Source: Microbacterium sp. SORGH_AS_0428 (GTDB taxonomy: Bacteria > Actinomycetota > Actinomycetes > Actinomycetales > Microbacteriaceae). From it: a DNA stretch of 64,000 nucleotides. Positions 16,727 to 26,125 of this stretch are shown here, in pieces. The stretch lies in assembly GCF_031453615.1 (NCBI RefSeq), contig NZ_JAVIZT010000001.1, positions 1,736,001 through 1,800,000 on the forward strand, written 5' to 3'. The translations under genes and the position numbers were made by a program. The notes beneath the pieces were generated by a model. That model searched no databases, was not told the origin of the DNA, and saw only the letters and a list, made by a program, of their open reading frames with translations. Every line of letters starts with the position of its first letter. Position 1 is the stretch's first letter.

Positions 16727-17233
16727 ATGCACGATCTCATCGCAGGATTCCAGAACCTCATCGCCACCGTCCCCGAGCTGGTGCAGCCGTTCATCGTCGC
16801 ACTCGCGGGCGCCGTGCCGTTCGTCGAAGGCGAGGGCGCGGCCGTCATCGGCATCGTCGGCGGCATCCACCCGATCGTCGCCGCCATCGCCGCCGCCGTC
16901 GGCAACTTCGTCTGCGTGGCGATCGTGGTGCTGGTGGGGGCGGGCGTCCGATCCGCCGTCACCTCCGGGCGCGTAGCCACCGCCGGCGGCGCGGTCGCCG
17001 AGACCTCGCCGCGCCGCGAGAAGTTCCAGCGCGCTTTCGTGCGATACGGCGTTCCGGGCGTGAGCCTGCTCGGGCCGCTCCTGCTCCCGACGCAGCTCAC
17101 CTCCGCGATGCTCGCCGGCGCCGGTGTCGCCAAGGGCCGGATCCTGGTGTGGCAGGCCATCGCCATCACGATGTGGACCACCATCGCGACGCTCATCGTC
17201 ACGGGCGTCTGGGCCTTCGCCGGCATCCTCTGA
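16727..17233 (+). CDS. Small multidrug efflux / SNARE-associated-like membrane protein
   Basis: 168 aa with about four hydrophobic segments and the conserved AGAVPFVEGEGAAVIG near the N-terminus and GPLLLPTQLTSAMLAGAG in the second half. This resembles proteins annotated as small multidrug export proteins in Microbacterium (Sm_multidrug_ex family). The ATG at 16727 follows GGAG. The gene ends just before a strong hairpin terminator. A transport role is family inference; the substrate is unknown. Confidence 0.78.
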   Translation: MHDLIAGFQNLIATVPELVQPFIVALAGAVPFVEGEGAAVIGIVGGIHPIVAAIAAAVGNFVCVAIVVLVGAGVRSAVTSGRVATAGGAVAETSPRREKFQRAFVRYGVPGVSLLGPLLLPTQLTSAMLAGAGVAKGRILVWQAIAITMWTTIATLIVTGVWAFAGIL

Positions 17234-17238
17234 GCATG

Positions 17239-17280
17239 AACGAGAGGCCCCGCATCCGTCGGGATGCGGGGCCTCTCGTT
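17239..17280. terminator. Bidirectional intrinsic terminator (19-bp perfect stem)
   Basis: The arm AACGAGAGGCCCCGCATCC (17239-17257) pairs perfectly with 17262-17280 around a 4-nt loop, starting with AA and ending in TT. It lies between the ends of the convergent small membrane protein gene and clpB and can serve both. The stem includes the window-wide octamer CCGCATCC/GGATGCGG in both arms. Confidence 0.88.
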
Positions 17281-17286
17281 CGTCGA

Positions 17287-19494
<2,208 letters not shown>

Positions 19495-19523
19495 GTGTTC
19501 TCCTGAAATCTCCGGGACTCAAA

Positions 19524-19544
19524 CTTGAGTCTCACAGGCTCAAG
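19524..19544. promoter_or_regulatory. HAIR operator (HspR binding site) upstream of clpB
   Basis: CTTGAGT-N7-GCTCAAG matches the HspR-associated inverted repeat CTTGAGT-N7-ACTCAAG at 13 of 14 positions. It lies 30-50 bp upstream of the clpB start. HspR itself is encoded at 40147-40590. Confidence 0.9.
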
Positions 19545-19640
19545 TTTATCACCGAGGGTCGTCGGGCACCAGAGGGCACCGCAGATGAGCGTTCGTCACG
19601 AAGCCGTCGAACCCGCCGGCGAAACGGCTACGGTGCTGCG

Positions 19641-20234
19641 GTGATCCGCCGAGCCTCGCCCACCCCCCTGACGACCCGCGTACTCCTCAGCTGCGCAGCG
19701 ATCGCGGCGGCCGGTGCCGTGCTCTTGACGGTCGCGAACCTCACCGCCAAGCTCTTGATCCCGGTCTTCCCACCATCGGCGTACCTCCTCGCCGGGCTCT
19801 GGGCGGTCCCTGCGACACTCGCGCTGGCGCTGCTGCGCAGCCCGGGCGTCGGCGTTCTCACGGGCCTGATCGCGGGCGTGGCCATGACGCCTTTCAGCCC
19901 CCAGGGTGCCTCCGTCATCCTGGCGACGCTGTGGTGGGCCGCGGCCTGCGAGGTGCCGTTCCTGTTGACGCGCTATCGTCGCTGGACGCTCGCGTTGCAC
20001 GTGTGCGGCGGCGGCGTCGCGGGGCTCGCGAGTATCGTCGTGTCGGTCGCGACCGGGGTGCTGCCGGCACTCACGTTCCCCGCGCAGGTGCTCACTCTCG
20101 CCCTCTCGATCGCCGCCCCCGTGGTGTGCGCGATCGGCGGCGTGGCCCTGGCGGGGCGGCTGCGGCGAACCGGGGTCGGCGCTCAGTCCGCGGCGAGCGG
20201 GGCCGCGTCCGCGCCCTCCGAGCCCTCCGCCTGA
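19641..20234 (+). CDS. ECF transporter S component family protein
   Basis: 197 aa with about six hydrophobic segments and the pattern FPPSAYLLAGLWAVPATLALALLRSPGVGVLTGLIAG, similar to YkoE-type S components for thiamine precursors. S components bind the vitamin and need an energising module (ATPases plus EcfT), but none is encoded nearby, so it would share a module encoded elsewhere. The last 52 bp overlap the convergent TetR gene. The GTG at 19641 is the first start before the hydrophobic part. Confidence 0.72.
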   Translation: MIRRASPTPLTTRVLLSCAAIAAAGAVLLTVANLTAKLLIPVFPPSAYLLAGLWAVPATLALALLRSPGVGVLTGLIAGVAMTPFSPQGASVILATLWWAAACEVPFLLTRYRRWTLALHVCGGGVAGLASIVVSVATGVLPALTFPAQVLTLALSIAAPVVCAIGGVALAGRLRRTGVGAQSAASGAASAPSEPSA

Positions 20235-20863
20235 GCGAAGGCTGCCGCCGCCTCCCGCATCCCGAGCCGCACGGCCAGGTGCAGCGTCTCCGGGTCGCCC
20301 GCCGCGTCTCGCTGGAACGCCGCGAGCACCAAGGCGTCGACCACCACGAACGCGCGACCGAGCGCCGCGCGCGCGTGGGGCGTCAGCGGCACGGTGTCCT
20401 GGCGCTCGAGTGCGGCCACGACGTCGTCGAGGATCGTGAGGTCGGCGGGCGCGGCCCGGGCCGGGATGTCCACGAGCAGCCATCCCGCGGTGCGGATGGC
20501 CCGGAACGACGGGATGGTGCGGTAGGCCGTGAGAAGCGACCGCACGAGCGCGTGGAACACGCTCTGCCCGTCCGTGTGCGGCTGCGCGAGCGCTATGGCG
20601 ATGAGGCGCCGAAGCAGCTGGAAGTTGCGTTCACCGAGCGCGACGATGACGGCCTTCGCGTCCGGGAAGTAGCGGTAGACGGTGCCGACCGAGGTGTGCG
20701 CCTCCTCCGCGACGAGGGCGGGCGTGAGCTCGATCGATCCCACCCGGTCGACGACGGATGCGGCGGCGCGCAGCAAGCCCTCCACCCGCTCGTTCGAGCG
20801 CTCCTGCACGGGAAGCCGCCGCAGGCGGGTGACCGGCGTCGGCCGGCTCAGGCTGTGGGGCAT
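20183..20863 (-). CDS. TetR family transcriptional regulator
   Basis: 226 aa. The N-terminal HTH spans about 22-68 (ERVEGLLRAAASVV ... ALVAEEAHTSVGTVYRYF), and the rest is a helical ligand-binding domain. TetR proteins usually repress neighbouring transporter or metabolic genes and release DNA on ligand binding. Its 3' end runs 52 bp into the convergent ECF gene. No palindromic operator is obvious in the 222 bp between it and the DUF4870 gene. Confidence 0.92.
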   Translation of the reverse strand: MPHSLSRPTPVTRLRRLPVQERSNERVEGLLRAAASVVDRVGSIELTPALVAEEAHTSVGTVYRYFPDAKAVIVALGERNFQLLRRLIAIALAQPHTDGQSVFHALVRSLLTAYRTIPSFRAIRTAGWLLVDIPARAAPADLTILDDVVAALERQDTVPLTPHARAALGRAFVVVDALVLAAFQRDAAGDPETLHLAVRLGMREAAAAFAQAEGSEGADAAPLAAD

Positions 20864-21085
20864 ACGGGTCTTCTCCCTTCGCCGCGGTGGTGCGCGATCA
20901 CGACGATGGGCGGTCCCATCCGCTTCCGATGCTCGCGCTCCGACACCGCGGACGTCAATCCCACGGGGTCGGAGGTGACGATCACTCAGCGATGCGCCCC
21001 CGACCAGCCGGCGGGACCGTACTCTCGCGTCGGCCCGCTACCCGTCGGGCGCCCCGTAACCCCCTTCCGAGAGGAACATCCCCCC

Positions 21086-21433
21086 ATGACCTCCACGCCC
21101 CAGCCCACCGCCGAGACCGGCTCCGCCTCGAACACCCCCGCCGTGCTGACGCACCTGGGCGGCATCCTGTTCTCGTTCGTACCGAGCCTCGTCGTCTTCC
21201 TCGTGCAGCGCGGCACGGGCTCGAATCTCTACGAGCAGGCCAAGGAGGCGCTCAACCTGCAGATCACGGTCTTGCTCGGGATCGTCGCGGCCGGCATCCT
21301 GGCGTTCGTCATCAACGTCCCCGTGGGCGGTCTCGTGTGGATCGTCGGCGTCGTCTTCGCCGTGATCGGCGCGCGCGCTGCCGCCAAGGGCGAGCTGTAC
21401 CGCAACCGCAGCATCCTGCGCCTGGTCAACTGA
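21086..21433 (+). CDS. DUF4870 domain membrane protein
   Basis: 115 aa. A Thr/Pro/Ser N-terminal tail (1-20) is followed by three hydrophobic segments. The motifs THLGGILFSFVPSL and LYEQAKEALNLQITV are characteristic of DUF4870/Tic20-like proteins. Function is unknown in bacteria. ATG 21086 follows GAGAGGAAC. The gene lies between divergent and convergent regulator genes and seems monocistronic. Confidence 0.88.
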   Translation: MTSTPQPTAETGSASNTPAVLTHLGGILFSFVPSLVVFLVQRGTGSNLYEQAKEALNLQITVLLGIVAAGILAFVINVPVGGLVWIVGVVFAVIGARAAAKGELYRNRSILRLVN

Positions 21434-21442
21434 GCGCAGCGG

Positions 21443-22420
21443 TCACGCGACGGCGGCGACCGCCTCATCGACCGGACAGGCGAACCGGGCACGGTAGGCG
21501 GTCGGCGTCGTCGACAGCACGCGCGTGAAGTTCTGCCGCAGCACGGCCGCGGAGCCGAACCCGCACTCCGCGGCGATCCGATCCAGTCCGTAATCGGTCT
21601 GCTCGAGCAGCCGCTGCGCGTGCAGCACGCGCTGCCGCGCCAGCCAGGACGCAGGGGTGGCCCCCAGGTCGGCTTTGAAGCGACGCGCGAAGGTGCGCGG
21701 GGACATGTGCGCCTTGGCCGCCAGCTGCTCGACCGACAGCTCCTGGCGCAGGTTCTGCACCATCCACTCCGTCACCGGTGCGAGCGAGAGCGACGCCGTC
21801 TGCGCGAGCGGACGCGAGATGAACTGGGCCTGTCCGCCCTCACGCTGCGGGGCCACGACCATGCGGCGCGCGATCGTGTTGGTCGCCTCCGCACCGAGCT
21901 CTTGGCGAAGCAGGTGGAGGCACGCATCCAGCCCAGCCGCCGTTCCCGCGCTCGTGATGACCTTTCCGTCCTGCACGTAGAGCACGTCCGGGTCGATGTC
22001 GAGGCTCGGGTACATCTGGGACATCCGGTCGGTGTACTTCCAGTGCGTCGTGGCACGGCGCCCGTCGAGCACACCGGATGCCGCGAGCACGAACGAGCCG
22101 CTGCACACGCTCAGCAGCCACGCGTCGCGGCGCTCGGCCCGGCGCAGCACGGCGGCGAGCCGCGCGTCGATCGTGCCCCAGGTCTCGCGCGGGACAGGAG
22201 TGACGACGACGAGATCGGCCTCGTCGGCGAAGGAGAGGTCGTGCTCGACGTTGATCGAGAAGCCGAGGTTCGACATGATCGCACCCGGCTCGATGGCGCA
22301 GACGCGGAAGTCGAACATCGGGATGCCGTCGTCGGTGCGATCGATGCCGAACGCCTCGCATGCCAGACCGAACTCGAACGGGGTGAACCCGTGCTGGACG
22401 ACGACGGCAACGGTTCTCAT
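21443..22420 (-). CDS. GlxA family transcriptional regulator
   Basis: 325 aa. The N-terminal DJ-1/PfpI-like domain (about 1-170) includes the nucleophile-elbow region LLSVCSGSFVLAASG. The C-terminal AraC DNA-binding domain (about 225-315) includes two HTH motifs, the second near DRIAAECGFGSAAVLRQNF. Such GATase1-AraC regulators commonly control amino-acid or quaternary-amine catabolism. ATG 22420 follows GGGAGAG. It is divergent from the small membrane protein gene at 22507. The target is not evident. Confidence 0.92.
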   Translation of the reverse strand: MRTVAVVVQHGFTPFEFGLACEAFGIDRTDDGIPMFDFRVCAIEPGAIMSNLGFSINVEHDLSFADEADLVVVTPVPRETWGTIDARLAAVLRRAERRDAWLLSVCSGSFVLAASGVLDGRRATTHWKYTDRMSQMYPSLDIDPDVLYVQDGKVITSAGTAAGLDACLHLLRQELGAEATNTIARRMVVAPQREGGQAQFISRPLAQTASLSLAPVTEWMVQNLRQELSVEQLAAKAHMSPRTFARRFKADLGATPASWLARQRVLHAQRLLEQTDYGLDRIAAECGFGSAAVLRQNFTRVLSTTPTAYRARFACPVDEAVAAVA

Positions 22421-22506
22421 GGACTCTCCCGGGTTGGCAGGATTAACGCGCTTATGGGCAATCCTGCCAGTCGTGGCACGATCGCACAACACGTAGCTTT
22501 TCTGCC

Positions 22507-22860
22507 ATGATCGCACTCATCGTCCTCGGCATCCTCTCGATCGTGGCCATCGCCGCCACCGTCATCGCCGTCGCGCGAGACGGTTACGGCCCGGTGCGCA
22601 CCGACTGGAGCCGGCTCCCCGACCGCGACGACCCCGTCGCCCCCGCTATCCCTGCGGCCCCTGCCGCCCCTGCGGCCCCTGCCACTCTTGTGGCCCCGAC
22701 ATCCGTTGGAGGGACCCTTGTTGCGCCGGCGACGCCCGCCGCGCACGCCGGCCCCATCGCCCCCGCAACTCCTGTTCAAGGGACCCGTGTTGCGGCCCCG
22801 ACGCCCGAAACACCGCATCCCGCGTCCCTCGAACACGTTGGTTCTCACGCCCCGGCGTGA
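22507..22860 (+). CDS. Small single-span membrane protein with REP-derived Pro/Ala tail
   Basis: 117 aa. Residues 2-22 form one transmembrane helix, followed by RDGYGPVRTDWSRLPDRD, a segment I associate with small Microbacteriaceae membrane proteins. From about residue 45 the sequence is low-complexity Ala/Pro/Thr. This tail is encoded by DNA that includes inverted-repeat half-sites TTGGAGGGAC (22706), TTCAAGGGAC (22775) and GTCCCTCGAA (22824). The conserved gene probably ended near residue 45 and was extended by repeat insertion. Function is unknown. Confidence 0.6.
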   Translation: MIALIVLGILSIVAIAATVIAVARDGYGPVRTDWSRLPDRDDPVAPAIPAAPAAPAAPATLVAPTSVGGTLVAPATPAAHAGPIAPATPVQGTRVAAPTPETPHPASLEHVGSHAPA

Positions 22861-22984
22861 ACCCGGGCCGGTCGCCGTCCGTGCCGACCCGCTCGTCGGC
22901 TCTCGTTGCGGCACCACCGCCCGAAACGCCGCACGTTGCGTCCCTCGAACACGAACGGAGGCCGGCCGCAACCGTTCGAGGGAC
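22706..22984. repeat. Cluster of REP-like half-sites (TTCGAGGGAC)
   Basis: Ten-base arms occur at 22706-22715, 22775-22784 and 22975-22984 in one orientation and at 22824-22833 and 22940-22949 inverted. The pairs 22775/22824 and 22940/22975 can form hairpins. A longer direct repeat, CGCCCGAAAC followed by CGTCCCTCGAACACG, occurs at about 22802-22837 and 22919-22953. The cluster straddles the end of the preceding gene. Confidence 0.75.
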
Positions 22985-23044
22985 CCGAGGTGCAGGGCGA
23001 GGAGGTTCGGAGGGAGACGAGGAGGTTCGCGCGCGGATGCGGCG

Positions 23045-24178
23045 TCAGGGCCGCGGGGCGCGGCGATGCGGCGCCATCGCGCGCACGGTGTCGAGCAGGA
23101 TGCGGGCCGAGCGCTCCCACGAGAACCGCGCCACGTGCTCACGCCCGGCGGCGATGGTGGCGGCGCGCACGGCGGGATCGTCCAGCTTCACGACGGCCGC
23201 GGCGAACGCTTGCGGATCGTGAGGATCGACGTACAGGGCGCCGTCTCCGGCGACCTCGCGGAAGATCTCGAGGTCGGTGACGACGGCGGGAACGCCCAGC
23301 TCGAGCGCCTCGGCGATGGGCAGGCCGTACCCCTCGTCGAGGCTGGTGGTCGCGAGCACCGCGCGGTCGGCGAGCAGACGCGCGTACTCCTCATCGCTCA
23401 CCCCGTTGTGGAACACGATGTCGGCGCCGGCGGGGGTGATCGTCTCGAGCTCGGCACGACGCTCGGTCGAGATGCGGCTGAGCAGGTGCAGGGTGCGGCC
23501 GGGAAGCCCTGCCATGGCGCGCACGAGGTTCGCGACGTTCTTGTACGGCATGAACGAGCCCATGTAGACGACGTTGCGCACGGGCCCGCTTGCGTCCACC
23601 ACCGCGCCATCGAGGCGATCGGCCAGGCGCTGCGGGGCGTTGGGGATGACGACCACGGGGCGCGAGGTGAGGTTCACGGCCGCGAACTGCCGCTTGCTCG
23701 TCTCGCTGACCGTGGCGACCACATCCGCCGCGTTGAGCGTCAGCCGCTGCGGAAGGTAGCTGAGGTGGAACAGTCGCCACCCGAGCCGCACGGGGGCAGG
23801 CAGATCCTTCGGCGGCGTGCGGTGGCGGTAGTAGATCGTGTCGTGCAACGTGAGGATGACACGGTAGCGACGCCCGGCCGTGCCGATCGTCTGCATCGGG
23901 GAGAAGACGACATCGGGCGCGAAGCGGTTGAGCAGCCGCGCCGTGAAGGGTTCACGCCACGAGGTCGGCGCATGGATCGCGAGGGTCTGTGCCGCGTCCG
24001 GGAGCAGCGCGATCTGCCGCGCGTCGTGCACGAGGAAGGTGACCTCGACGCCCGCATCCGGCGCGGCCGCCGACACCGCGGCCGCAAGCTCTGCGGAGTA
24101 GCGGCTGATGCCGTCGTGGAAGTCCGTGCGGATGTACCGCGCGTCGAAGAACAGCCGAAGCGGCGCGGCGGCCGTCAC
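23045..24178 (-). CDS. Glycosyltransferase family 4 protein
   Basis: 377 aa GT-B fold. The N-terminal domain starts LRLFFDARYIRTDFHDGISRYS. The C-terminal nucleotide-sugar domain has YMGSFMPYKNV, and the GT4 motif is the Glu pair in SLDEGYGLPIAEALELGVP. It transfers a sugar from a nucleotide donor, probably to a lipid or polysaccharide acceptor at the cytoplasmic membrane face. The gene starts inside the end of the upstream GT4 gene (4-bp overlap), so the two act in one pathway, perhaps glycolipid or cell-wall glycan synthesis. The acceptor is unknown. Confidence 0.9.
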   Translation of the reverse strand: MTAAAPLRLFFDARYIRTDFHDGISRYSAELAAAVSAAAPDAGVEVTFLVHDARQIALLPDAAQTLAIHAPTSWREPFTARLLNRFAPDVVFSPMQTIGTAGRRYRVILTLHDTIYYRHRTPPKDLPAPVRLGWRLFHLSYLPQRLTLNAADVVATVSETSKRQFAAVNLTSRPVVVIPNAPQRLADRLDGAVVDASGPVRNVVYMGSFMPYKNVANLVRAMAGLPGRTLHLLSRISTERRAELETITPAGADIVFHNGVSDEEYARLLADRAVLATTSLDEGYGLPIAEALELGVPAVVTDLEIFREVAGDGALYVDPHDPQAFAAAVVKLDDPAVRAATIAAGREHVARFSWERSARILLDTVRAMAPHRRAPRP

Positions 24179-25440
24179 GGCGCGACCGGCTGGCCCCGGT
24201 ACAGCTTCTCGAAGGTGTCGAGGGTGCGCGCGATGTCGTGGATCTCGACGCCCTTCAGCGAGGCCTCCTGCATCGCGCGATAGTCCTCGGGGGACGCGGT
24301 GAGCACCCGTGTGAGCTTCTCGGCGAGGTCGTCGGCGTTCTGCGGCCGGAAGAGCCAGCCGTTCTCACCGTCGTGGACGAGGTGCGGCAGCGCGAGCGCG
24401 TCGGCCGCCACGACGGGAAGGCCCGAGGCCATCGCCTCCATGGTCGCGATGGACTGCAGCTCGGCGATCGAGGGCATCGCGAAGACGGACGCACGGGTGA
24501 GGATGCGGCGCAGCTCCTCCTCCTCCACCCGACCGTGGAACGTCACACGATCGGTGAGCCCGAGCTGTTGCACGAGCGCGTCCAGCGATCTGCGCTGGTC
24601 GCCGCCGCCGACGATCTCGACGGTGGCCTCGAGCGCCGGGTCGAGCTTGGTCACGGCCTGCAGCAGGGTGTCGACGTGCTTCTCGGTGGTGAGGCGTCCG
24701 ACGAACAGGATGCGGTTGCCGTCGCGCGGCGACAGATCCGCCGTGTACCCCGAGGCGTCGATGCCGCAGCTGATCGGGATCACGCCGTGGATGTCGATCG
24801 TCGCCTCGAGGAAGTCTGCCGCGCGGCGCGTGGGAGTGGTCACCGCACGAGCCATGTCGAAGGTGCGCGAGGCATCGTCCCACGCGAGCTTGACGAAGAT
24901 CTTGTCGAGCACGGGCGGCAACGTCGTGAAATCGAGGATGTTCTCGGCCATGACGTGGTTGGTGGCGACGACCGGGATGCCGCGCTTTCGCGCCTCGCGT
25001 GCGAGCCCGCGACCGATGACGATGTGGGACTGGATGTGCACGACGTCGGGCTTCACGCTGTCGAGCACCTGTCGGGCGTAGTGCTTGGAGCGCCACGGCC
25101 AGACGAAACGGAGCCAGTCGTGCGGCTTCCAGCGCACGGCCGGCAGGCGGTGCACCGTGACCGGCACGCCCTCGATGATCTCGGTCGCGGGCGGGTACGT
25201 GCGGTACTTGAGGCCGGGGGCGACGACATGGACATCGTGACCGCGGCTCGTGAGACCGGCAGCGAGACGCTCGGCGAAACGCGCGGCACCGTTCACGTCG
25301 GGCGCGAACGTGTCGCAGCCCATGACGATCGTGAGGGGGCGTTCGGTATCCGGCGCCGGTTCGGGGACATCGGGCGTCGAGGGGGTAGTCACGTGTGGTG
25401 GCTGCCTCTCTGGGGGGTCGTTTGCGGGGTGCGCAGGCAT
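24175..25440 (-). CDS. Glycosyltransferase family 4 protein, diacylglycerol glycosyltransferase/MgtA-like
   Basis: 421 aa from ATG 25440, or 405 aa from GTG 25392, which has a GAGAGG site upstream. The Pro-rich first 30 residues make the shorter form plausible. The opening GCDTFAPDVNGAARFAERLAAGL, the central ATNHVMAENI and the donor-binding FVGRLTTEKHVDTLL with ELQSIATMEAMASGLP are typical of GT4 enzymes that glycosylate diacylglycerol or phosphatidylinositol. It is coupled to the second GT4 gene by a 4-bp overlap. Glycolipid synthesis is the favoured role, without proof of donor or acceptor. Confidence 0.88.
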   Translation of the reverse strand: MPAHPANDPPERQPPHVTTPSTPDVPEPAPDTERPLTIVMGCDTFAPDVNGAARFAERLAAGLTSRGHDVHVVAPGLKYRTYPPATEIIEGVPVTVHRLPAVRWKPHDWLRFVWPWRSKHYARQVLDSVKPDVVHIQSHIVIGRGLAREARKRGIPVVATNHVMAENILDFTTLPPVLDKIFVKLAWDDASRTFDMARAVTTPTRRAADFLEATIDIHGVIPISCGIDASGYTADLSPRDGNRILFVGRLTTEKHVDTLLQAVTKLDPALEATVEIVGGGDQRRSLDALVQQLGLTDRVTFHGRVEEEELRRILTRASVFAMPSIAELQSIATMEAMASGLPVVAADALALPHLVHDGENGWLFRPQNADDLAEKLTRVLTASPEDYRAMQEASLKGVEIHDIARTLDTFEKLYRGQPVAP

Positions 25441-25499
25441 CGCGAGTCTACCGGAGCCCTCCTGAGCACCACCGAGGCACCCCGCCTACTCTGGTTGTC

Positions 25500-26093
25500 A
25501 TGATGCGATTGCAGGCCGACGCCGATGAGGCCCAGTGGGTCGCCGTCACCGAATCGTTGGGGTTGCGCGGACGTCGCCACCGCAAGAAGGCGCTGCGGAT
25601 GCTGATGGCACAGGGCTCGCTCGCCGCGGGCACCGAGCAGCGCACCGGCAGCGGCTTCGCGGCCTGGCTCGTGAGCCAGGCGACGCCGTTGCTCATGAGG
25701 CGGGCCGCCGGACGCGTCCTGGCGTGGATGTGGCGCGCAGACCCCGAGCTCGTCGTCGTGCTCGCGCAGGTGCAGGAGGCGACGCCGCAGCTGCGGACCG
25801 CTCGCGCCATGATGCCGATGGAGTACGACGACACCGAGGACTTCCGCAATCCGCACCTCGGCACGGGCGAGCGTCTGCTCATGGACCTGCCCTCGAACCC
25901 CAAGGCGCCGCCGTTCGCGACCTACACCTGGGACATCGGCACGCACCTCGTCACGCTGACCGCGGTCTTCGGAGACCGCGAGCGCGTGAAGACGGCGGTC
26001 CCGGCCGTCGACGCGCTCGCCCGCACGCTGCGGGCGGTCGACGATCTGCCGATCGGCGAGTCGCCCGACATCCTGCGCATCGACCCGGCCTAG
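25500..26093 (+). CDS. Conserved-looking hypothetical protein
   Basis: 197 aa from ATG 25500 (a second ATG follows at 25503). I do not recognise the family. It has no signal peptide. The N-terminal 30 residues are basic (LRGRRHRKKALRML), the middle is weakly hydrophobic (FAAWLVSQATPLLMRR), and the C-terminal half looks like an alpha/beta domain (FATYTWDIGTHLVTLTAVFGDRERV). Codon use matches the genome. It is divergent from the GT4 pair and convergent with the ABC exporter, with a terminator hairpin between. Confidence 0.7.
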   Translation: MMRLQADADEAQWVAVTESLGLRGRRHRKKALRMLMAQGSLAAGTEQRTGSGFAAWLVSQATPLLMRRAAGRVLAWMWRADPELVVVLAQVQEATPQLRTARAMMPMEYDDTEDFRNPHLGTGERLLMDLPSNPKAPPFATYTWDIGTHLVTLTAVFGDRERVKTAVPAVDALARTLRAVDDLPIGESPDILRIDPA

Positions 26094-26120
26094 CCGCCCG
26101 GTCACGACGGACCGGGCGGC
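26093..26120. terminator. Bidirectional terminator hairpin
   Basis: GCCGCCCGGTC (26093-26103) pairs perfectly with GACCGGGCGGC (26110-26120) around a 6-nt loop. It sits exactly between the stops of convergent genes. No T-tract follows, as is common in actinobacteria. Confidence 0.7.
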
Positions 26121-26125
26121 CGGGC

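Noticed and set aside
22706..22984. CRISPR-like array considered for the repeated GGGAC elements
   Set aside because: Repeats are short half-sites in both orientations with irregular spacing and no cas genes, so they fit REP hairpins.
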